Assembly: GCA_003564505.1 (NCBI GenBank)
Contig: PXFD01000051.1
Coordinates: forward strand, 1-8,164
Direction: 5' to 3'
Origin: Syntrophomonadaceae bacterium
Lineage (GTDB): Bacteria; Bacillota_D; Dethiobacteria; DTU022
Length of the DNA: 8,164 nt
The notes beneath the pieces were generated by a model. It did no database searches. It had not been told where the DNA came from and saw only the letters and a program-made list of their open reading frames with translations. Made by a program: the position numbers and the translations under genes. Positions 1 to 5,889 of the stretch are shown one piece after another (positions within the stretch are counted from its first letter, which is position 1; each line of letters starts with the position of its first letter).

Positions 1-252
1 AAACATAACCAGGTCTTCAGTTAAATCTTCCAGGGACTCAAGTGGCTGATTATAGCTCGATTCCCCAAACCCGCGCATGTCAACAGCATACAAAGTAAAA
101 TCAGATGGAAATTTAGACATAAAGTTTATCCAGTATCGCGATGAAGACATATTGCCATGAATTAAAAGCAGCTTTTTTTCCCCGCTGCCACTTTTCCGGT
201 AAAAGATTTTCTCGCCATTTTCAATTGTTACGCTGCTTTCCGAAATTTGCAT
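1..252 (-). CDS. Alpha/beta-hydrolase fold protein, N-terminal part (runs off the left edge)
   Basis: The minus strand reads 84 codons without a stop from ATG at 252 to the window edge, so only the N-terminus is visible. After a short beta-strand start come a hydrophobic strand ending in LLLIHGN (residues 28-34) and then DMRGFGES (58-65). In the alpha/beta-hydrolase superfamily these are the oxyanion-hole HG loop and the D-x-R-G-x-G-x-S strand/turn before the nucleophile elbow. The catalytic Ser, Asp and His would lie further left and cannot be checked. There is no signal peptide, so it is probably cytoplasmic. The start is supported by GGGGAGGG (plus coordinates 259-266) six bases upstream and by a strong promoter behind it. 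The gene is divergent from the acyl-CoA synthetases. An esterase, amidase, lactonase or C-C hydrolase role are all possible; substrate unknown. Confidence 0.85.
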   Translation of the reverse strand, partial: MQISESSVTIENGEKIFYRKSGSGEKKLLLIHGNMSSSRYWINFMSKFPSDFTLYAVDMRGFGESSYNQPLESLEDLTEDLVMF

Positions 253-295
253 AGCAAACCCTCCCCATATTATTTGGAAAACGTAAACCGACTAA

Positions 296-325
296 ATTAT
301 ATTAAGATTCGGCACTTCGTGTCAA
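296..325 (-). promoter_or_regulatory. Near-consensus sigma-A promoter for the hydrolase gene
   Basis: Read on the minus strand, TTGACA (plus positions 320-325) and TATAAT (296-301) both match the consensus perfectly and are separated by 18 bases, one more than optimal. Transcription would start near 289, giving a leader of about 36 bases that contains the GGGGAGGG ribosome site. Such a strong core promoter suggests either high constitutive expression or control by a repressor. Confidence 0.8.
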
Positions 326-371
326 CTCAGCCTCAAACAAATATTCTGAATTCCCTTTAAAATTTCTTAAA

Positions 372-402
372 TTAACAGCAGGAATATTGAGCACAATATA
401 GA
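372..402 (+). promoter_or_regulatory. Weak candidate promoter for the first acyl-CoA synthetase
   Basis: TTAACA at 372-377 matches five of six -35 consensus bases. TATAGA at 397-402 matches four of six -10 bases, but the spacing of 19 is long. The -10 candidate overlaps the AT-rich repeat block, as would be expected for a regulated promoter. Other pairings in this AT-rich stretch are possible, so the assignment is tentative. Confidence 0.25.
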
Positions 403-409
403 ATATTGA
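382..409. repeat. AT-rich direct repeat with nested palindrome upstream of the first synthetase
   Basis: GAATATTGA occurs at 382-390 and again at 401-409, with starts 19 bp apart (nearly two helical turns). Within it, ATATTG (384-389) and CAATAT (394-399) form a perfect 6-bp inverted repeat around a 4-base centre. The arrangement resembles a binding site for a dimeric regulator, but AT-rich DNA produces such patterns by chance easily. Confidence 0.35.
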
Positions 410-420
410 ATAAACATCAT

Positions 421-440
421 ACCTGAGTCACTTCTCAGGT
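421..440. promoter_or_regulatory. Perfect 7-bp palindrome, possible operator or leader hairpin
   Basis: ACCTGAG (421-427) and CTCAGGT (434-440) are perfect inverted copies around a 6-base centre. The element sits 28 bp before the start codon of the first synthetase and 13 bp before its ribosome site. No U-tract follows immediately, which argues against an intrinsic terminator. An operator for a repressor of the TetR or GntR kind, or an mRNA 5' hairpin, would fit. No regulator gene is present in the window. Confidence 0.45.
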
Positions 441-468
441 TTACATTAAAAAAGGCAGGGATGTTTCA

Positions 469-2022
469 ATGAAATTTAACTGGAACCAAATCCTCGACAT
501 CCTGGAAAGAAGAGCTGCATTCTCCCCGGACTGGCCGGTCCTTTTTGATTCGGGAAAAAACAGTGATTACACTTATGCAGACCTAAATTACAGGGCAACA
601 GCGATGGCTGCTTATTTCAAAATAACCGGCCTGAATAAAGGGGACCGCGTAGCAGTCCTTTCAAGAAATTGCGTCGAGTATATTGACTTATTCTTTGCCG
701 CAGTCAAAACCGGCATCATTTTGGTCCCTCTCAATGTCAGGCTTTCAGCAGCCGAACTTTCAGGGATGCTCAAGCAGACCACCCCCAGATTGCTGTTCTA
801 TGAAAAGGCTTTTGAAGAAACCGTTTCCAGGCTTGAGCAGAATATGCTTGAAAAAAAGATTGTGCTAAAACAACCAGCCGATAAAACGGAGTTAAATGCA
901 GATGATTATCAAATTCTCCTGGAATCATTTACCGGGGGCTATGAAAATGAAACAGTCATTGATCCAGAGGACCCCCTGCTGCTGCTGTTCACAGGAGGAA
1001 CAACCGGTCCACCCAAAGCAGCCGTTATTTCTCATCGTGCGGTTTTTTTTAACATGCTCAGTGAAGCAATGAGCTGGCAGCTGGGGCCTCACACTGTCGT
1101 TCCAAGCCTGCTGCCATTTTTCCACACCGGAGGCTGGAATTTGGTTACCCTGCCGACAATTTTTGCCGGCGGCAGGGTTTTAATTAGCCCGGGTTTCGAT
1201 CCAGAGCTGACCCTGAAGCAGGTGGAAAAAGAAAAATGTTCATTTTTGTTTGCAGCGGCAACCATGTATCAAATGATTTCATCACTTGACTACTTTAAAA
1301 AAGCCGACCTATCATCTTTGCAATTTGTAATGTCGGGGGCAGCCCCCTGCCCGGTTTCGGTAATGGAACCTTACTGGAACAAAGATATCATTTTCGTCCA
1401 GGGTTATGGAATTACAGAAGGCGGACCCAATAACCTTTACATGCCATGGTCCGAACTTACCTGGCAGCAAATCAAGGAAAAGAGCCAGTCAGTTGGCAAG
1501 CCTTTTCTGTACTGCCAGGCAAAAATCGTTGACGATGATGGAAACGCAGTTAATAAAGGAGAAATGGGTGAACTGCTTCTTAGCGGACCTGTTACCTTTT
1601 CCGGTTACTGGAACAACCCGGCGGAATCTGAAAAAACTCTGCGGCAGGGCTGGGTCCATACCGGTGATATTGCCCGCCAGGATGGTGAAGGCTTTTACTA
1701 TATCGCCGATCGCAAAAAGGATATGTATATAAGCGGAGGGGAAAATGTTTTTCCCGTCGAGGTCGAGCTGGCCATAGAATCTCACGACCAGATCAGTGAA
1801 GCAGCTGTTGTCGGCATCCCGGATGAAAAATGGGGAGAAACCGGTAAAGCCTTTATTGTTTTAAAACCAGGAGCCAATCTCAACCCTGAAGAGGTCCAAA
1901 ACTACCTGCAGGACAAGCTGGCCCGTTACAAAATTCCCAGGGAAATATCATTTGTAGAAGAAATTCCGAAAAGCAGTGTTGGCAAAGTACTAAAAAGGCT
2001 TCTTGCTGAAAACAATACATAA
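469..2022 (+). CDS. AMP-forming acyl-CoA synthetase (first of a tandem pair)
   Basis: Member of the ANL adenylate-forming superfamily, which joins a carboxylic acid to CoA through an acyl-AMP intermediate; at 517 residues it has the usual length. Visible motifs are the phosphate loop TGGTTGPPK (175-183), PFFHTGG (216-222), the adenine/AMP site YGITE (313-317), HTGD (397-400) with the AMP-ribose Asp, the hinge region DRKKD (414-418), GGEN (423-426), and the C-terminal PKSSVGK ending in the expected catalytic Lys506. The residue after the phosphate-loop Lys is Ala, where the paralogue downstream has the more common Gly. GGCAGGG (454-460) lies eight bases before the ATG; an ATG at 461 stops after three codons. 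No signal peptide or membrane segment is seen, so it is cytoplasmic. Acyl substrate unknown: fatty, aromatic and branched acids are all possible. Confidence 0.93.
   Translation: MKFNWNQILDILERRAAFSPDWPVLFDSGKNSDYTYADLNYRATAMAAYFKITGLNKGDRVAVLSRNCVEYIDLFFAAVKTGIILVPLNVRLSAAELSGMLKQTTPRLLFYEKAFEETVSRLEQNMLEKKIVLKQPADKTELNADDYQILLESFTGGYENETVIDPEDPLLLLFTGGTTGPPKAAVISHRAVFFNMLSEAMSWQLGPHTVVPSLLPFFHTGGWNLVTLPTIFAGGRVLISPGFDPELTLKQVEKEKCSFLFAAATMYQMISSLDYFKKADLSSLQFVMSGAAPCPVSVMEPYWNKDIIFVQGYGITEGGPNNLYMPWSELTWQQIKEKSQSVGKPFLYCQAKIVDDDGNAVNKGEMGELLLSGPVTFSGYWNNPAESEKTLRQGWVHTGDIARQDGEGFYYIADRKKDMYISGGENVFPVEVELAIESHDQISEAAVVGIPDEKWGETGKAFIVLKPGANLNPEEVQNYLQDKLARYKIPREISFVEEIPKSSVGKVLKRLLAENNT
1148..1177 (+). 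repeat. Hairpin with following T-run inside the first synthetase gene
   Basis: CCCTGCCG (1148-1155) and CGGCAGGG (1170-1177) form a perfect 8-bp stem around a 14-base loop, followed directly by TTTTAATTA. This resembles an intrinsic terminator, although the T-run is short and the loop long. It lies in an ordinary conserved part of the protein, so coding constraint may explain it. Confidence 0.3.
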
Positions 2023-2024
2023 AA

Positions 2025-2092
2025 CTTATGGGCGCCACCACGATTAAAGCGAAAAGGTGACAGGATTACTTTTGTTTGATAATTCCCATAAG
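2025..2092. repeat. Spaced 8-bp inverted repeat between the two synthetase genes
   Basis: CTTATGGG (2025-2032), starting just after the stop codon of the first synthetase, is the exact reverse complement of CCCATAAG (2085-2092). The 52-base interval could bring them together as a long stem-loop in the transcript, but there is no U-tract after it, so it is not a standard terminator. The rest of the 182-bp gap (2023-2204) holds the promoter of the next gene and no other gene. Confidence 0.3.
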
Positions 2093-2113
2093 GCAGATTA
2101 GTGGAAATGGTGC

Positions 2114-2141
2114 TTGACTTTTGCAATATTCTTATGATACT
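2114..2141 (+). promoter_or_regulatory. Probable sigma-A promoter for the second acyl-CoA synthetase
   Basis: TTGACT (2114-2119, five of six consensus bases) is followed after 16 bases by GATACT (2136-2141, four of six). An alternative -10, TACTAT at 2138-2143, has 18-base spacing. Transcription would begin near 2149, leaving a leader of about 55 bases before ATG 2205. The longest open frame of the gene begins at a TTG (2121) that lies between these two boxes, which argues that this upstream start is not used. Confidence 0.55.
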
Positions 2142-2155
2142 ATTTCTTTGCAAAA
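2119..2155. promoter_or_regulatory. Inverted repeat bracketing the -10 region, possible operator
   Basis: TTTTGCAA (2119-2126) and TTGCAAAA (2148-2155) are perfect inverted copies whose starts lie 29 bp apart. They flank the -10 box and the predicted transcription start of the second synthetase. Two bound half-sites here would block RNA polymerase. No matching pair is seen before the first synthetase. Confidence 0.3.
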
Positions 2156-2193
2156 ACTGATAACCGATTCAGGTTTTATATTTTCTAATATCT

Positions 2194-2199
2194 GGAGGG
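2194..2199 (+). promoter_or_regulatory. Ribosome binding site fixing the start of the second synthetase
   Basis: GGAGGG lies five bases before ATG 2205, an ideal arrangement, whereas the upstream TTG at 2121 has no comparable site. It decides the start in favour of 2205. Confidence 0.8.
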
Positions 2200-2204
2200 T
2201 TCCA

Positions 2205-3707
2205 ATGTTTAACGATTGGCTAGTGAAGCGCTCAGAAATAAGCCCAAATAAAACAGCCCTCATAGATGCTGATAACAATGAGGAACTTACTTACCATGAA
2301 TTGAATTGCAGGGCTGATCAGCTTGCCGAATACCTTCGCAGCTTAGGCCTTTCCAGGGGCGACCGCCTGGCAATACTTGATTATAACAGCCCTTTGCATT
2401 TAGTATTAATGTTCGCATTATCACGCCTTGAAGCAATATTTTTACCCCTGAACTTCCGACTATCCCCGGCAGAGCTGTCCGGCATCCTGAAAGACTCTAC
2501 TCCGAAATTGCTTTTATTCGGCTCTGAATGGGCTGATACGGCAGAAATCCTGGATTATGAAAAGTCAGGAACAAGGCTTATACCTCTCGCTGACGCATTA
2601 AATGCCTCGCAGGAATCGCCGGAAAGTCTAACATCGAAGACAGCGCCTGACCTGCAATACAACCCTGACCCGGAAAGCACCTGGCTGTTGATGTACACAG
2701 GCGGAACAACAGGCAGCCCAAAAGGAGCGATGCTTTCACACCGTATGGTGACCTGGAATGCGTTAAACACAATTATCAGCTGGGGGGTCAGGCCGGATGA
2801 CAGGATCGTAATGGCCATGCCTTTCTTTCATACCGGTGGCATCAATGTTTTTACTTTACCTCTCGTGAAAATGGGCGGTACAGTTATCCTGATGAAATCT
2901 TTCGATCCTGACCGCTACCTGGAATTAACAGAGCAATACAATGCAACTATTACATTTATGGTTCCAACCATGTACCAACTAATGGCTAACTCGGAGCATT
3001 TCTCCGACACTGATTTATCCTCTGTACGAATATGTATAACCGGCGGCAGCCCTTGTCCTGAAAGCATCTACCATCGCTACTGGGAACGCGGCCTGCCCTT
3101 TAAGCAGGGTTACGGTTTAACAGAAGCGGGGCCAAACTGCTTCGCCCTTGATGATGAAGTGATCAAAGAAAAAATCGGTTCCGTTGGCAAAGCTGTGTTT
3201 TATGCCCGGGCTAAGGCAGTAAATGATGAAGGCCATGAAGTGCAGCCAGGCAAAATAGGCGAGCTGCTCATATCCGGACCGCACCTTTTTTCCGGCTACT
3301 GGCAAAACCGCAAAGCAACCGCAGATACACTTATAGATGGCTGGCTCCATACAGGTGACCTGGTTCGCCGTGATCATGAAGGATTTTTCTATATCGTTGA
3401 CCGGAAAAAAGACATGTTTATCAGCGGTGGTGAAAATGTATATCCCTTTGAAGTTGAATCTGTGCTTTACAGGCATCCGGCCGTAGCAGAAGCCGCGGTG
3501 ATCGGCATCCCCCATGAAAAGTGGGGCGAGGTAGGAAGAGCCTATGTGGTTCTGCACAAAGGAAAAGCAGCGGAGCCGGATCAGCTGATCGAGCATTGCA
3601 AGGCCAACCTTGCTCGCTATAAAGTGCCTAAAGAAATAGTATTTTTAGAATCCCTGCCCAAATCACCCGCCGGAAAGATTATTAAACGTGAATTATCAGA
3701 GCAATAA
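2205..3707 (+). CDS. AMP-forming acyl-CoA synthetase (second of a tandem pair)
   Basis: A 500-residue paralogue of the preceding synthetase, similar from end to end. Motifs in order are the phosphate loop TGGTTGSPK (165-173, followed by Gly), PFFHTGG (206-212), YGLTE (303-307), HTGD (382-385), DRKKD (399-403), GGEN (408-411) and the C-terminal PKSPAGK with the expected catalytic Lys491. All residues needed for adenylation and thioesterification appear present, and it should be cytoplasmic. Start at ATG 2205 is chosen from its GGAGGG site and because the reading frame upstream runs back into the promoter; translation from TTG 2121 would add 28 residues without family resemblance. It has its own promoter, so the two enzymes may be separately controlled. 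No terminator is visible before the transporter genes. Exact acid substrate unknown. Confidence 0.93.
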   Translation: MFNDWLVKRSEISPNKTALIDADNNEELTYHELNCRADQLAEYLRSLGLSRGDRLAILDYNSPLHLVLMFALSRLEAIFLPLNFRLSPAELSGILKDSTPKLLLFGSEWADTAEILDYEKSGTRLIPLADALNASQESPESLTSKTAPDLQYNPDPESTWLLMYTGGTTGSPKGAMLSHRMVTWNALNTIISWGVRPDDRIVMAMPFFHTGGINVFTLPLVKMGGTVILMKSFDPDRYLELTEQYNATITFMVPTMYQLMANSEHFSDTDLSSVRICITGGSPCPESIYHRYWERGLPFKQGYGLTEAGPNCFALDDEVIKEKIGSVGKAVFYARAKAVNDEGHEVQPGKIGELLISGPHLFSGYWQNRKATADTLIDGWLHTGDLVRRDHEGFFYIVDRKKDMFISGGENVYPFEVESVLYRHPAVAEAAVIGIPHEKWGEVGRAYVVLHKGKAAEPDQLIEHCKANLARYKVPKEIVFLESLPKSPAGKIIKRELSEQ

Positions 3708-3800
3708 AGTTCGCTTTCCAGTTCGGGCTATTCGTTAAGTGAAAGGGGGTATTAACTGGCTAAACAGATCTTTGCTTCATAAAGGTTGAACAAAATTCTG

Positions 3801-3807
3801 AGGAGGG
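3801..3807 (+). promoter_or_regulatory. Ribosome binding site of the binding-protein gene
   Basis: AGGAGGG lies five bases before ATG 3813. The frame is also open from TTG 3786, but that start would place the ribosome site inside the gene and add a nine-residue extension containing LRRE ahead of an otherwise normal lipoprotein signal peptide. The rest of the 105-bp gap (3708-3812) shows no convincing promoter or terminator. Confidence 0.8.
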
Positions 3808-3812
3808 AAACT

Positions 3813-5078
3813 ATGAAATCCGGTTACTTAAAAATTGCTTTACTGTTTGTTTTGGTTTTTGCTCTCCTGATCGCCGGGTGCGCCGAGGAAGAAGTCGCTC
3901 CCATCGATGACGAAGAGCCTGAGGAAGAAGTTGATGAAGAGGCTCCGGATGAGCCTGAAGGAGAACCCGTAAAAATTGGTGCGCTGACATCTTTGAGCGG
4001 TGTGCTCGAAGACTACGGCAACCAGTTCCAGAGAGGCTTTGAACTTGGCCTTGAATATATGACTGACGGCACCATGACGGTCGCCGGAAGGCCAATAGAA
4101 GTAATCTGGGAAGATACCACTACCGTGCCTGATGTAGCCAGGGAAAGAGCAACCAAACTGCTGGACCAGGACGAAGTTGAAGTGATGGTAGGGGTAACTT
4201 CATCTGCTGATGCCCTGGCAATATCACCGATAGCCGAAGAGTTCGAAACGGTTATAATTTATGAGCCGGCAGCGGCCGATGTTATCACAGGAGAATTCTG
4301 GAACCGCTATGTTTTCAGGACCGGCAGGAATACTGCACAGGACGCTATTGCCATGGCCGAAGTTATCGCTTCAGAGGGCACCAGGATTGCTACCCTGGCA
4401 CCAGATACAGCTTTCGGTCGGGCGGGAGTCGATCCCTTTGTGCCTCAGGCAGAAGCCAGGGGCGCAGAAATTGTAATCCAGGAATTCCCACCGGCTGATG
4501 CTACCGATTTTACTTCCTACATTCTGAGGATTATGGAAGCCGATCCTGATTACCTCTTTGTCGTTTGGGCCGGGGCTAATAACCCCTGGGGCCAGCTGGC
4601 AGAACTCGATGTTCAGGGTGCCGGAATTACCATTTCAACCGGGGCGCCTGAAATTGCAGCCCTGCGGATGATGCACGATGTAGTAGGCATGCGGGGTTTC
4701 ACTGTTTACTACCATACAGTGCCTCCTGCCAATCCCATGAATGACTGGCTCATTGAAGAACACTTTGCAAGATACGATTCACCTCCCGATATCTTCACCT
4801 CCGGCGGCATGGCATGCGCTGCCGCTTTAATAACTGCCCTGGAAAAAACAGGTGGAGATACTGATAGCGATGTTCTAATCGAAGCAATGCGCGGTATGGA
4901 ATTTGATTCTCCAACCGGCGAGCGCTATTTCCGGGAAGAAGACCACCAGGCCATGCAGCCGCTATTCGAAATTACTCTTGAGCCGGGGGACGATCATCCG
5001 GTACCTGTCCTTGAAAGTGTAATTCCTGCTGAAGACCTGAAACCACCTGTTACCGTGCCTGAGGACGCTCAACGGTAA
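3813..5078 (+). CDS. livJ: HAAT-family ABC transporter substrate-binding lipoprotein (LivJ-like)
   Basis: Extracellular solute receptor for the transporter encoded downstream, 421 residues from ATG 3813. It begins with a lipoprotein signal peptide: basic start, hydrophobic core LLFVLVFALL, and lipobox IAGC with the lipid-anchored Cys23. Residues 24-52 form a linker with 17 Asp/Glu in 29 positions and no basic residue. From residue 53 (VKIGALTSLSG) it follows the Leu/Ile/Val-binding type of periplasmic-binding fold (Peripla_BP_6), including GNQFQRGFELGLEYM, a VGVTSS loop, YVFRTGRN, and near the C-terminus a SPTGERYFREEDHQAMQP stretch. That last pattern is common in binding proteins of this family. 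The ligand cannot be read from sequence; relatives bind branched-chain amino acids, amides or aromatic acids. The livJ symbol is given by family only. It may be co-transcribed with the synthetases. Confidence 0.9.
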   Translation: MKSGYLKIALLFVLVFALLIAGCAEEEVAPIDDEEPEEEVDEEAPDEPEGEPVKIGALTSLSGVLEDYGNQFQRGFELGLEYMTDGTMTVAGRPIEVIWEDTTTVPDVARERATKLLDQDEVEVMVGVTSSADALAISPIAEEFETVIIYEPAAADVITGEFWNRYVFRTGRNTAQDAIAMAEVIASEGTRIATLAPDTAFGRAGVDPFVPQAEARGAEIVIQEFPPADATDFTSYILRIMEADPDYLFVVWAGANNPWGQLAELDVQGAGITISTGAPEIAALRMMHDVVGMRGFTVYYHTVPPANPMNDWLIEEHFARYDSPPDIFTSGGMACAAALITALEKTGGDTDSDVLIEAMRGMEFDSPTGERYFREEDHQAMQPLFEITLEPGDDHPVPVLESVIPAEDLKPPVTVPEDAQR

Positions 5079-5115
5079 ATAGAAAGCCTAAATAAATAAG
5101 ATGGGAGTTGCTGTA

Positions 5116-5889
5116 ATGTCAGAAACGCTGATTGAGACTAAAAACCTAACAATTAATTTTGGAGGCCTTAAAGCAGTTAATGATGTAAGCATCACAGTAA
5201 AAAAAGGCCTTTTCACCACGATTATCGGACCAAACGGCGCCGGAAAAACTACACTTTTCAATCTCATCAGCGGCCTGCTGCAGCCAACTGAAGGAATCGT
5301 ATATTTCAAGGGGACAGACATAACAGGTCTGTCCCCTATGCAAAGAGTGGCCATGGGGATTGGACGTTCATTTCAGTTAACCAATGTCTTTCCAAACTTA
5401 ACTGTCCATGAAAACGTTCGTTTAGCCCTGCAGTCAAGAGAAAAAACCGGTTACAAAATTTTTACGTCATATAAAAAATTTCCGGCACTGCAAGAAGAAG
5501 CCTCAGCTTTACTGGAGCAGGTTCTGCTTGATGACAAAATGTATTCCCCGGCATCCAGCCTGAATCACGGAGAACAACGCAAGCTGGAACTGGCCATGGT
5601 GCTGGCCATGAAACCTGATATTCTCCTTCTTGATGAACCTACTGCCGGCATGGCCCTGGAAGAAGTTCCGGCAATGTTTGAACTCTTAAGCAAAACCAAG
5701 AAAGAACAACAAAACACAGTCCTGTTGATAGAACATAAGATGGACCTGGTTACTAAATTATCCGATACGGTTATTGTGCTGGTTAACGGTTCTGTTCTTA
5801 CAGAGGGAACTGCCGCCGAAGTATCAGAAAATCCTGAAGTCCTAAAAGCTTACCTCGGAGGAGGCATTCTCAATGGATCCACTGCTTAA
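5116..5889 (+). CDS. livG: HAAT-family ABC transporter ATPase, LivG type
   Basis: One of the two ATP-hydrolysing subunits on the inner face of the membrane, 257 residues. It shows Walker A GPNGAGKTT (38-46), the Q-loop in GRSFQLTNVFPNLTV (Q87), signature NHGEQ (150-154), Walker B ILLLDEP (169-175) followed by TAGM, and the H-loop IEHKMD (His207). GRSFQ and the FPNLTV segment are typical of LivG. The signature departs from LSGGQ, a variation seen in this subfamily. ATG 5116 is preferred, with GGGAG (5103-5107) eight bases upstream; an ATG at 5101 is in frame and would add five residues but has no ribosome site. The gene follows the binding protein by 37 bp and its last 17 bases overlap the next ATPase. 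Confidence 0.93.
   Translation: MSETLIETKNLTINFGGLKAVNDVSITVKKGLFTTIIGPNGAGKTTLFNLISGLLQPTEGIVYFKGTDITGLSPMQRVAMGIGRSFQLTNVFPNLTVHENVRLALQSREKTGYKIFTSYKKFPALQEEASALLEQVLLDDKMYSPASSLNHGEQRKLELAMVLAMKPDILLLDEPTAGMALEEVPAMFELLSKTKKEQQNTVLLIEHKMDLVTKLSDTVIVLVNGSVLTEGTAAEVSENPEVLKAYLGGGILNGSTA
5310..5336. repeat. Perfect 10-bp hairpin inside livG
   Basis: GGGGACAGAC (5310-5319) and GTCTGTCCCC (5327-5336) are perfect inverted copies around a 7-base loop. It lies within the codons for KGTDITGLSP, a conserved stretch in this ATPase family, and no T-run follows. It could form a strong mRNA hairpin slowing ribosomes or RNases, or be a chance result of codon choice. Confidence 0.5.

Larger units (their letters stand above)
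253..468. other. Divergent intergenic control region
   Basis: This 216-bp AT-rich stretch separates the leftward hydrolase from the rightward synthetase genes. It holds the hydrolase promoter (296-325), a block of AT-rich direct and inverted repeats (382-409), a weak candidate promoter for the synthetase (372-402), a perfect palindrome (421-440) and the ribosome site GGCAGGG (454-460). I see no open reading frame or RNA gene in it. Confidence 0.7.

Noticed and set aside
1335..1347. GGGGGCAGCCCCC mini-palindrome in the first synthetase
   Set aside because: It encodes the conserved SGAAPCP segment and its 3-base loop with a 5-bp stem is readily explained by codon choice.
3117..3596. A 159-codon open frame on the minus strand opposite the second synthetase
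   Set aside because: It lies antisense to strongly conserved motifs, has no recognisable domain or ribosome site, and a similar antisense frame occurs at the matching place in the paralogue (1489-1785), as expected from shared sequence on the sense strand.
3712..3746. CTTTC/GAAAG inverted repeat after the second synthetase, considered as a terminator
   Set aside because: The stem is only 5 bp with a 22-base loop and no following T-run.
3752..3783. Possible promoter TTAACT ... CATAAA before the binding-protein gene
   Set aside because: The 20-base spacing and poor -10 match make it no better than background; the gene may simply be read from the upstream promoter.
5088..5354. An 88-codon minus-strand frame over the start of livG
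   Set aside because: It is the usual antisense shadow of an ABC ATPase Walker A region (VVFPAPFGPI is the reverse reading of GPNGAGKTT).
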